31,757 nucleotides of DNA, taken from positions 1-31,757 of the forward strand of contig CAZUZO010000023.1 in NCBI GenBank assembly GCA_964624765.1, in the 5' to 3' direction. The notes under the pieces are model-generated. The model made no database searches. It was not told where the DNA came from and saw only the letters and a list, made by a program, of their open reading frames with translations. The translations under genes and the position numbers were made by a program. Positions 16,376 to 22,786 of the stretch are shown piece after piece. The stretch is from JAGTVB01 sp964624765 (GTDB lineage: Bacteria > Pseudomonadota > Gammaproteobacteria > HK1). Positions within the stretch are counted from its first letter, which is position 1. Each line of letters starts with the position of its first letter.

Positions 16376-16654
16376 GTGCCGCACCAACCGCAACCTGCAG
16401 CCTTGCCGCGAGTGCAGCGGATTTCCGCGATCCTCTGGCCATCATTCCTACTATCGGTGGTGGCCACGGGAATATTTTTCTCTTTATTCGACCCCTACGA
16501 GCTGTTCTCCTGCCAGGGAGAGCCGCCCCTTAGCCGTATGGGCGCTTACAGCATCGGGTTCTTTCTGTTCTGGCTACTGACCGCTAGCTCGTCGTTGCTC
16601 ACGGTATATTTCCTACGTCCCTGTGAGCTAGTGAACCCACAACAGCCATCCTAG
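16376..16654 (+). CDS. Small two-span membrane protein upstream of ccoG
   Basis: A protein of 92 residues from GTG 16376 (103 from ATG 16343). It has two hydrophobic segments, ILWPSFLLSVVATGIFFSLF and AYSIGFFLFWLLTASSSLLT, separated by a short loop with DPYELF and PPLSRMG. I recognise it only as a conserved small membrane protein type seen next to cbb3 accessory genes; its function is unknown. GTG is preferred because of AGGAG ten bases upstream and the overlap of the ATG with TATAAT. The stop is 15 bases before ccoG, so co-transcription is likely. A role in oxidase assembly is an inference from position. Confidence 0.65.
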   Translation: MPHQPQPAALPRVQRISAILWPSFLLSVVATGIFFSLFDPYELFSCQGEPPLSRMGAYSIGFFLFWLLTASSSLLTVYFLRPCELVNPQQPS

Positions 16655-16669
16655 AGGCACCCGATTAAA

Positions 16670-18094
16670 ATGGACCTGGAAGTCAAACGCAAACCCGCTA
16701 AGGGTGTCGATCAGCCCGACGAGGTCCAGCAAAGCTTCTATGCCAAACGCGAAAAGATCTACCCGCGCGAAGTGCACGGGCTGTTCGCGGCCATGCGGGT
16801 GTCCGCCGTGGTGGTCCTGCTGGGGTTGTTCTATGGGCTACCGTGGTTGCATTGGAACGGCCAACAGCTGCTATTGTTCGATCTGCCGGCACGCCGCTTC
16901 CACATTTTCGGTCTGACTATCTTTCCCCAAGATTTCGTTTACCTGACCCTGTTGCTCATCATTGCCGCGCTGTCGTTGTTTTTCTTCACCGCCATCGGCG
17001 GACGACTTTGGTGCGGTTACGCCTGCCCGCAGACGGTGTGGACCGAAGTCTTCATGTGGATCGACCGCACCATCGAAGGCGACCGCCCGAAGCAAATGAA
17101 ACTCGACAAGGCGCCTTGGACCCCCCGCAAGTTCGCCATCAAAGGGTCTAAGCACCTCATCTGGATCGTGTTTTCGGCCTTTACCGGCTTTACCTTCGTC
17201 GGTTACTTCACGCCCATCTTGGAGCTCGGCGAGAAGCTGCTGGCGTTCGATCTCGGCCCGTGGGAGACGTTCTGGATCCTGTTCTACGGGCTGGCGACCT
17301 ACGGCAATGCCGGCTGGCTACGGGAACAGGTGTGCGTTTACATGTGCCCCTATGCGCGTTTTCAAAGCGCGATGTTCGATCGAGACACCCTCATCATCTC
17401 TTATGATCGGGAGCGCGGCGAGCCTCGTGGGGCGCGTAAACGCAAGCTCGATCACCGCACGGCAGGGCTAGGCGACTGCATCGACTGCACCCTATGCGTG
17501 CAAGCGTGCCCGACCGGCATCGATATTCGTAACGGTCTGCAATTCCAATGCATTGCCTGCGCCGCCTGTATCGACGCCTGCGATGATGTGATGGAAAAGA
17601 TAGGCTATCCCAAGGGGCTCATTCGCTACACCACGCAAAATGCGGTCAGCGGCAAACCGACCCACGTCTTCAGGCCACGTATCGCAGTCTACGCCTTGTT
17701 GCTGGTGGGCATCGCCGGCGCCGTGGTGTACGGTCTTACCCATCGCGTACCCCTCGGTCTGGACGTCATTCGAGATCGCAACGCGCTCTATCGGGAGACC
17801 AGGGAGGGCCTGGTGGAAAACGTGTACACTCTGAAGGTCATCAACATGGACAAGGCGGCTCATCGCTACCACCTCTCCGTTACCGGCATCTCCGGCATGG
17901 AGCTGTTGGGAGCAGAGCAGCCCATTGCAGTACCCGCTGGCGAAGTGGTGTCGTTTCCGGTACGCGTGCGCGTCGACCCCTTTACCCTGCAGCAAGGCAG
18001 CACGTCCATTACCTTCACACTGGAGTCTGAAGGTGCCCCACGCCTAAAAACTGACGGGGAGGCTCGCTTTCTGGGGCCGGTCCCTCGAGGCTAG
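16670..18094 (+). CDS. ccoG: cbb3 oxidase accessory iron-sulfur protein CcoG (FixG/RdxA family)
   Basis: A 474-residue membrane protein. It shows several membrane spans, a polyferredoxin-type CGYACPQTVW motif after the second span, VCVYMCPYARFQ, and the two-cluster ferredoxin motif CIDCTLCVQACP / CIACAACIDAC. The C-terminal ~110 residues form the Ig-like FixG_C domain outside the membrane. CcoG has been described as a cupric reductase that helps deliver copper to the oxidase. It begins 15 bases after the small membrane protein gene; the ribosome site before ATG 16670 is weak. It is followed by ccoH after an E1 insertion. Confidence 0.96.
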   Translation: MDLEVKRKPAKGVDQPDEVQQSFYAKREKIYPREVHGLFAAMRVSAVVVLLGLFYGLPWLHWNGQQLLLFDLPARRFHIFGLTIFPQDFVYLTLLLIIAALSLFFFTAIGGRLWCGYACPQTVWTEVFMWIDRTIEGDRPKQMKLDKAPWTPRKFAIKGSKHLIWIVFSAFTGFTFVGYFTPILELGEKLLAFDLGPWETFWILFYGLATYGNAGWLREQVCVYMCPYARFQSAMFDRDTLIISYDRERGEPRGARKRKLDHRTAGLGDCIDCTLCVQACPTGIDIRNGLQFQCIACAACIDACDDVMEKIGYPKGLIRYTTQNAVSGKPTHVFRPRIAVYALLLVGIAGAVVYGLTHRVPLGLDVIRDRNALYRETREGLVENVYTLKVINMDKAAHRYHLSVTGISGMELLGAEQPIAVPAGEVVSFPVRVRVDPFTLQQGSTSITFTLESEGAPRLKTDGEARFLGPVPRG

Positions 18095-18157
18095 CCGGCG
18101 CAGAGATCGGCCAAAGCTTAGCCCCACCGAAAACGAGTGGAACCAGGAGAACTGACG

Positions 18158-18296
18158 AGGTTGTGAAAAAACCGTCGCGAGCGGCACGGGAGTCAGGCGG
18201 ACGGGGCAAAGCCGAGAGACATATCAGATAGATAGGCGAGGAGCGAGCACCGCCCAACGCCGCTATCGGGTTGTGTGGCAGGTTTTTTGGCAAGCT
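18158..18296 (-). mobile_element. E1 MITE copy 8, 139 bp with CTGAC duplications
   Basis: The left end is AGGTTGTGAAAAAACC, the right end GGTTTTTTGGCAAGCT. The duplications are CTGAC at 18152-18156 and 18297-18301, with one extra G at 18157. It separates ccoG from ccoH; without it the gap would be about 108 bases. Confidence 0.9.
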
Positions 18297-18347
18297 CTGA
18301 CCGCCGTAGGGTCGTGACCCATAGGGCAGATTAAAGGGCAGATTGAC

Positions 18348-18863
18348 ATGTTGAACCGAGAAAACCATCGACCCACGGTTTGGTATCGCCAACCGCTGGT
18401 GTGGCTTTTGGTGCTGATCCCAAGCTCTGCCGTAGTCATGGGTGTCCTCCTTATCAGCCTCGCGGTCCTGTCCAACGATGGGCTGGTGGTGGATGACTAT
18501 TACCGGCACGGGCTTGAGATCAACCGCCAGCTGGCGCGAGATGAGGCCGCGGTGGCTTACGCGCTAGCCGCCACGCTGCAGCTCGACCCCCATACCGAGA
18601 CCGCCAGCGTTCGGCTGAGGTGGGGAAACGGCTTCAGTCCCCCAAACACCCTGCAGTGCAACCTTTACCACACCACTCGAAGCGGGCTCGACACCCAGGT
18701 GGATCTGCAACCTCTAACGCCCCACCACTACACCGGAAAGCTGCCACGCTTAGCACCCGGCAGGTATCACGTGCACCTGGAAGCCGATGATTGGCGTCTA
18801 ACCGGATCTCTGTTGACTCCCGTGGACAGTCAGGTAGAGTTGGCGGCTGGCCCCTCCTCTTAG
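18348..18863 (+). CDS. ccoH: FixH/CcoH-family protein, cbb3 oxidase assembly
   Basis: A 171-residue protein with one N-terminal membrane span (about 18-42) and the FixH hallmark VVDDYYRHGLEIN just after it, followed by a small periplasmic beta domain. CcoH is needed for stable assembly of cbb3 oxidase. ATG 18348 is preceded by a doubled GGGCAGATT. The stop codon TAG (18861-18863) is made of TA from an E2 target duplication plus the first G of the element. Reconstructing the empty site gives TAA at the same place, so the protein is unchanged. Confidence 0.9.
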   Translation: MLNRENHRPTVWYRQPLVWLLVLIPSSAVVMGVLLISLAVLSNDGLVVDDYYRHGLEINRQLARDEAAVAYALAATLQLDPHTETASVRLRWGNGFSPPNTLQCNLYHTTRSGLDTQVDLQPLTPHHYTGKLPRLAPGRYHVHLEADDWRLTGSLLTPVDSQVELAAGPSS

Positions 18864-19095
18864 AAGCTGCTTTAAAAACGTGGCGAGCGCCGGCAGAGCA
18901 AGGCGCGCGGCGGCAAGCCACCGGAGTGTACAAGGCAGTACATGAGGATGGCGAGCCGCCGCGCAACGCTGCTATAGCGCTCCTAAGACATTCGTGGTAG
19001 CGATCCCAGCCAATGTTCAAGTCGGCAGGTCTGGTTAGTCCACAAATCAGGTAGGTGCGCTATATGACAAGCACAGTAGTTTTTAAAACAGCTTC
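18863..19095 (+). mobile_element. E2 MITE, short form with TTA duplications, interrupted by E3
   Basis: The ends are GAAGCTGCTTTAAAAACG and, inverted, GAAGCTGTTTTAAAAACT. The duplications are TTA at 18860-18862 and 19096-19098. Total length is 233; subtracting the 90 bases added by E3 (18973-19064) leaves 143, the length of the copy at 14299. It fills nearly the entire gap between ccoH and the SafE-like gene. Confidence 0.92.
18973..19064 (+). mobile_element. E3 MITE copy 1, TA-flanked, nested in E2
   Basis: The 92-base unit begins TATAGCGCTCCTA and ends GTAGGTGCGCTATA, which is an inverted repeat except for one or two positions. The element proper is 88 bases between duplicated TA dinucleotides. 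It is identical over all 92 bases to the copy at 23981, so both moved recently or are conserved. Use of TA targets is typical of the IS630/Tc1-mariner transposase group (established family trait); the donor transposase is not in the window. Confidence 0.93.
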
Positions 19096-19106
19096 TTAAA
19101 GAACCC

Positions 19107-19847
19107 ATGCCCCAAGAAATCACACTAATCGCCGCCTGGTTGGTCGGCCTCGTCGGCTCCGTTCACTGCATCGGCATGTGCGGTGGCATCGCCGGAGCGC
19201 TCACCATGGGTCTCTCCGCCGACCGCCGGCGATCGGTCCGCAGCGTCGTGCCCTACGTGCTGGCGTACAACGCGGGGCGCATCGCGAGCTATACCCTTGC
19301 CGGGGCCATCGCCGGGCTGCTGGGCGAGAACGCAGCAAACCTGTTCTCCACGCACAACGCCCAGACCATCGGCCTCTTCATCTCCGCGTTTTTCCTCATT
19401 GCCCTTGGACTGTATCTGGGCGGGTGGTGGCAACTGCTGGCGATCCTGGAGAGAGCGGGAGCGAGACTTTGGCGACGCATCGAGCCCTACGGCCGGCGCC
19501 TACTGCCGGTGCGAAACCCGATCCACGCACTCGGACTCGGAGTCCTCTGGGGATGGTTGCCCTGCGGCCTGGTCTATGCGGCGCTGGCCTGGGCGCTTAC
19601 CACCGGTAGCGCGCGGCAAGGGGCCATGCTGATGCTAGCGTTCGGCCTCGGCACATTGCCCATGTTGCTCGCCCTCGGCACAGCCGGCCGTTGGATCAGT
19701 GAGCTGACACGCCGGCTTGCCGTGCGCCGCACCGTCGGGGTGCTAGTCGTCCTGTTCGGCGTCTACACGCTAGTTGGCGGGCACCACGGCCACCACTCGC
19801 CCACCCAGCCGACCCTACCACACTCTGGTCACGAGCACGTCCATTAG
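19107..19847 (+). CDS. Sulfite exporter TauE/SafE-family (UreH-like) membrane protein with His-rich tail
   Basis: A 246-residue membrane protein with about six spans. The N-terminal signature GSVHCIGMCGGIAGAL is that of the cytochrome-biogenesis-associated 'SafE/UreH-like' branch, in which the C..MC pair probably binds metal. LPCGLVYAAL in the second half repeats the motif. The C-terminus is rich in His (GGHHGHHSP, then GHEHVH), suggesting metal binding. Homologues commonly accompany cco accessory genes, with a proposed role in copper supply. The empty E2 site would put this ATG only seven bases after the ccoH stop, so the two were adjacent genes of one operon. The ribosome site (AAAGAA) is weak. 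Confidence 0.88.
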   Translation: MPQEITLIAAWLVGLVGSVHCIGMCGGIAGALTMGLSADRRRSVRSVVPYVLAYNAGRIASYTLAGAIAGLLGENAANLFSTHNAQTIGLFISAFFLIALGLYLGGWWQLLAILERAGARLWRRIEPYGRRLLPVRNPIHALGLGVLWGWLPCGLVYAALAWALTTGSARQGAMLMLAFGLGTLPMLLALGTAGRWISELTRRLAVRRTVGVLVVLFGVYTLVGGHHGHHSPTQPTLPHSGHEHVH

Positions 19848-19938
19848 CCATCACCTCGCGGATCACCAAGACGAGCAGCGGTGAGGGCGACGGGCTTACC
19901 CCCTGCCCCCGTAACAACGAGCCTGAGTCAGCCCTGAG

Positions 19939-20167
19939 AGGTTGTGAAAAAACCGTCGCGAGCGGGGCGAGAGCCAAGCGGACGGCGCGAAGCCGAGAGA
20001 TATATCAAGCCGATAGGCAAGGAGCGAGCACCGTCCAACGCCGCTATAGCGCACCTACTTCATTTGTGGACTAACAAGACGGGCCGACCTGAACATTAGC
20101 TGGGATCGTTACGATAAATGTCTTAGGAGCGCTATATCGGGTCGTGTAGCAGGTTTTTTCACAACCT
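19939..20167 (-). mobile_element. E1 MITE copy 9 with CTGAG duplications, interrupted by E3
   Basis: The ends AGGTTGTGAAAAAACC and GGTTTTTTCACAACCT are perfect. The duplications are CTGAG at 19934-19938 and 20168-20172. The length is 229; minus the 90 bases from E3 it is again 139. The copy is otherwise close to consensus. Confidence 0.93.
20045..20136 (-). mobile_element. E3 MITE copy 2, TA-flanked, nested in E1
   Basis: Same 92-base unit as at 18973, in reverse orientation, with 11 differences by hand count and no length change. Intact E1 copies read CGCCGCTATCGGG at this point; here the TA is duplicated around the element. This gives both an exact junction and a relative age: E1 was in place before E3 arrived. 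Confidence 0.92.
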
Positions 20168-20263
20168 CTGAGCCGGCGGCTGCGGCTGGTACCACGACGA
20201 CCTCCCGGCCGGCAGCCCCGCTCTGCCTGAGAATTTTTTCTCGTGTCCCGTTCGCGAACGTGG

Positions 20264-20595
20264 TATGCTGTGTTAGTCTCGTCTTATGCGTTCTCGTCTG
20301 AGCGACCCTCTCCTGACCCGGACGTATAGGCCAAGGCACAGGGAAACCTGCCGGGAGACGGGTGGGTTGATGGCCGCGGCGTCAATAGCGTCTGGGAAAC
20401 GATCGCAAGCGCATCCGCTTCTCTGCGGATCACTTCCCCCAGAGGTCTTGAGTTCCAGCCGTGAGCCACGGCGTCTCCTGCCGTGGCGACAACACCTCAC
20501 CGTGCCTGTCCGTCGGGGGCCCTTGGCACTGCCCTGAGAACCACGAGTCCCCAGTGGGAATATATACCGAAAGTGAAATCTATAGAGGAACAGTT
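20264..20595 (+). promoter_or_regulatory. Possible promoter and structured leader of the sulfur-globule-like gene
   Basis: The ~420 bases between E1 copy 9 and the next gene contain no supported ORF but several dyads in a row. CTGGGAA with TTCCCCCAG encloses ATCCGC/GCGGAT near 20391-20442. A perfect eight-pair hairpin, GCCACGGC and GCCGTGGC, lies at 20464-20486. Weaker pairs occur near 20344-20390. A TATGCT at 20264-20269 could be a -10, giving a leader of about 320 bases. It does not match a riboswitch class I know. It may be a leader, an independent small RNA or neither. Confidence 0.35.
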
Positions 20596-20916
20596 ATGAA
20601 ATACGCTTCTAGAACACTCACCGCTGCGTTGATCGTCGGCGCTTCGGCGCTACCCTTGCAATATGCTGACGCGTGGGGCGGCGGCGGCCCGTGGGGCGGC
20701 AACATGTTTGGCATGGACATGGGTCAAAGCACCGGCGGTGCCGGCTATTATGGCGGTGGACCGTGGGGAGGACCCGGCTATGGCGGCGGCTGGGGCGGCT
20801 ATCCGGGGTATGGTGGCGGGGGTGGCTATCCCGGCTATGGTGGATATCCAGGCTATGGCGGCGGCTGGGGGGGCGGCTATCCCGTAGCCCCGGCTCAAGT
20901 GCCCACCACCCGCTAA
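20596..20916 (+). CDS. Glycine/tyrosine-rich secreted protein, sulfur globule protein-like
   Basis: A 106-residue protein. A signal peptide (about 1-26, ending ADA) is followed by a mature part made almost entirely of Gly, Tyr, Pro and Trp in repeats such as GGPWGG and GYPGYGG. Sulfur globule proteins (SgpA/B/C) of purple sulfur bacteria have this composition, a Sec signal and similar AWGGGPWG beginnings; they form the envelope of periplasmic sulfur globules. Low-complexity Gly-rich secreted proteins of other roles cannot be excluded, so this is a strong suggestion, not proof. GAGGAA lies six bases before ATG 20596, and the signal peptide starts there, so longer readings are rejected. It has its own leader and no co-directional partner. 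Confidence 0.72.
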   Translation: MKYASRTLTAALIVGASALPLQYADAWGGGGPWGGNMFGMDMGQSTGGAGYYGGGPWGGPGYGGGWGGYPGYGGGGGYPGYGGYPGYGGGWGGGYPVAPAQVPTTR

Positions 20917-20999
20917 AGCAAACTCCATCGAAAAACCCTCAGCAGCGCACAAGGACGTGCACGGCTGGGGTGCCGCACGACGGCCTATCGGATCAGCTG

Positions 21000-21082
21000 A
21001 CGTGCCGGGGGCTTCGGCTGCCGAAAGTTTGGGCACCGACGGTCTGTTCCAGAGCAACTGTGACGAAGCGATGACCATGGCC
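21000..21082 (-). repeat. E5 element fragment
   Basis: Read on the minus strand, the sequence begins GGCCATGGTCATCGCTTCG and continues through TTGCTCTGGAACAGACCGTCGG and CTTTCGGCAGCCGAAGCCCC in the same order as the E5 copy at 13881. The other end is missing and no target duplication is visible. It lies just downstream of the 21105-21800 gene (minus strand), between it and the convergent sulfur-globule-like gene. Confidence 0.65.
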
Positions 21083-21104
21083 GAGAATGGGACCGAAGCT
21101 AGAT

Positions 21105-21800
21105 TTAAATCTCCTTATACCTGATGCGGTCAAACAGGCCCGACCTCAACAACGCGCGGATGACTTGGGCCGAAAATGCGGCCTCCTGACCGGGAGACAG
21201 AACCACATCACCCGGGTCTTTGTGCTTAAGAAAGTTCTTCAGTATCAACGCCACCTGTTGCCTCACGTCGTCTCCTTCGACAGGAATTAAGGCCCCCGAG
21301 GTCATATTAAAGTCAGGCAAGCGCAGCACCCGACCTGCGAGCATCAAACCCGGCCTTGCACTTTGCCCCAGTCCTATATCCATCAAGAACAACGTCTCAT
21401 CGCGCAGCAGATCACTCAGTATGCCACCCTTACCGGGCTGAACCGCGTCCACCAAGAATAACGAATAATACGAATCTGCCATCGCCTTGAGCAGAAGCCT
21501 CTCGTCATCTAAGAGGGCAAAGGTCGAGGAGCTCTCCAGATAGCGATCGATGGTGTTCTTCCCGCTCAACCGATGGCTATAGAGACAGTAGTCAAACAGT
21601 ACGGAAAGCTCATCCTCTCTGTCCAACACGAGCGTCTTGCCTTCCAGCAACCCTAATTTCTTTGCGCATTCGCGAATGGCCGTTTTGGTAAGCTGCTTGA
21701 TCAAAAGATCGTTCAGCTCACGCCCTCGCTCGCGCAACCGCTTGTAGCGCTTGAGGACTTCGTCCTCACTGCCTGCAATGAAAGAAAGCAAGCTCATCAT
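21105..21800 (-). CDS. Hypothetical protein, 231 residues, function unknown
   Basis: I do not recognise this protein. It looks real: no signal peptide or membrane span, a balanced soluble composition, a helix-rich N-terminal half with many charged residues (KRYKRLRERGRELNDLL) and a C-terminal half with alternating hydrophobic strands (GLMLAGRVLRLPDFNMTSGA, LIPVEGDDVRQQVALIL). ATG 21800 is followed by a second ATG (21797), and either could start. The gene is transcribed away from 22071, with E1 copy 10 in the divergent gap. No domain or catalytic motif stands out. Confidence 0.7.
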   Translation of the reverse strand: MMSLLSFIAGSEDEVLKRYKRLRERGRELNDLLIKQLTKTAIRECAKKLGLLEGKTLVLDREDELSVLFDYCLYSHRLSGKNTIDRYLESSSTFALLDDERLLLKAMADSYYSLFLVDAVQPGKGGILSDLLRDETLFLMDIGLGQSARPGLMLAGRVLRLPDFNMTSGALIPVEGDDVRQQVALILKNFLKHKDPGDVVLSPGQEAAFSAQVIRALLRSGLFDRIRYKEI

Positions 21801-21840
21801 CCTTCGCTCTTGGTTTTATCACTGTCTACTATCGACTCTG

Positions 21841-21979
21841 AGCTTGTGAAAAAACCTGCTACGCGACCCGATAGGGGCGTTGGGCGGTGCTCGCTCCTCG
21901 CCTATCTATCGGATAGGTCTCTCGGCTTCGCTCCGTCCGCCTGGCTCTCGGCCCGCTCGCGACGGTTTTTTCACAACCT
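21841..21979 (+). mobile_element. E1 MITE copy 10, 139 bp with CTCTG duplications
   Basis: The ends are AGCTTGTGAAAAAACC and GGTTTTTTCACAACCT. The duplications are CTCTG at 21836-21840 and 21980-21984, different from those of other copies yet identical on both sides. It sits 40 bases upstream of the 21105-21800 gene's start codon, between two diverging genes. Confidence 0.93.
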
Positions 21980-22070
21980 CTCTGAGCTCGGAAGCGTTAT
22001 TTCTGCGTGGAACCGACCGTGCCCGCGATATACTGAACAACCCCTTCGTGACCAAAGGACACCTTAAAGC

Positions 22071-22484
22071 ATGCTAGAGCCGCCGTGGTTAGAGACACTG
22101 GTCCAGCAGGTGGCGAACGCGATCGAAGCGCACAGCGCCTTGGGATCCCTCTGTTATCGATACCGCCACCAGGATGGCGTCTGGGAGATCGTACTCTATC
22201 CCACCTCGATCGCGCTGCGTGGCGGGCCAGACGATGGGGCGATCATCGTACCCGGTTTCTCGCTGGACTTGAAGCCGCTCCTGGACAGCTTCGAGGAGAT
22301 CATCGCGGTCAGCTGGACCACCCAGCCTTTCGGTCCGGATGACTCGGACAACCCTTCGATCGCGATCGAAGGTCGATTCCAGGGCCAAACGACCTACCTT
22401 CAGATTCTGGCCGAGGCACCACCTGACGAGTCGCCCGGACTGACTCTGGATATGTCAAGTGCCGACGCCAGCGCACTGCATTGA
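22071..22484 (+). CDS. Conserved-looking hypothetical protein, 137 residues
   Basis: Function unknown. It is a soluble acidic protein with a helical start (WLETLVQQVANAIEAH), then a beta-rich middle: YRYRHQDGVWEIVLYPT, IIVPGFSLDL and ISVSW-type strands ending in IEGRFQGQTTYLQIL. This suggests a small single domain. AAGGA stands about ten bases before ATG 22071. It is divergent from the 21105-21800 gene across E1 copy 10, and followed by nested E2/E5 remnants. No motif identifies a family to me. Confidence 0.7.
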   Translation: MLEPPWLETLVQQVANAIEAHSALGSLCYRYRHQDGVWEIVLYPTSIALRGGPDDGAIIVPGFSLDLKPLLDSFEEIIAVSWTTQPFGPDDSDNPSIAIEGRFQGQTTYLQILAEAPPDESPGLTLDMSSADASALH

Positions 22485-22527
22485 GCAACGGGGTTGTTCG
22501 TCTCGGTAGCTCCCGATCTGCAGCGAA

Positions 22528-22786
22528 GAAGCGATTTCAGGCGTTGGTCATCGTTTCGGCCGTTTGATGACGTTTGCCCTGGGGGCAGCCGAAGGCTTGG
22601 GCGCCGAAGGTAGGCTCCGAAGAGCAACCCTGACGAAACGATGACCATGGCCCGATCTCAAAAACGACTGCGCTGGCCCGAGCGGCGTTGCGCAACGGCT
22701 CGCAATCCTGTACGCCCTGGTACACTCCCGTTAGCACCACCGTATGCCTGCCTCGGCCCGCACTCGTGACCTCTGCCAAACAACTT
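22528..22786 (-). mobile_element. E2 MITE remnant interrupted by E5
   Basis: The left terminus GAAGCGATTTCA matches the E2 end GAAGCTATTTCA. An E5 element follows, then E2 sequence resumes (ACTGCGCTGGCCCGAGCGGCGTTGCGC, then GTAC..GGTACAC) to a worn terminus CAAACAACTT near 22786. TNA duplications are no longer readable. The right part overlaps the 5' end of the next open frame. Confidence 0.72.
22540..22652 (-). mobile_element. E5 MITE, short form, 113 bp, nested in E2
   Basis: The ends are GGCGTTGGTCATCGTTTCG and, inverted, GGCCATGGTCATCGTTTCG. Flanking octamers are CGATTTCA (22532-22539) and CGATCTCA (22653-22660), an 8-bp duplication with one change. It is about 94 bases shorter than the copy at 13881, lacking interior sequence. 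Confidence 0.82.

Noticed and set aside
18308..18346. GGGTCGTGACCC dyad and doubled GGGCAGATT before ccoH as an operator
   Set aside because: The dyad is short, no known regulator motif matches and the direct repeat occurs only once in the window, so there is too little to call a site.
20320..20400. Cyclic di-GMP (GEMM) riboswitch, suggested by CACAGGGAAACC
   Set aside because: The stretch after it lacks the GNRA-capped stem and the GACGCAAAGCC-type core expected for that class, so only the opening bases match.
20520..20540. Sigma-54 promoter before the sulfur-globule-like gene (TTGGCAC)
   Set aside because: The -24 part matches, but the -12 GC element is missing at the required spacing.
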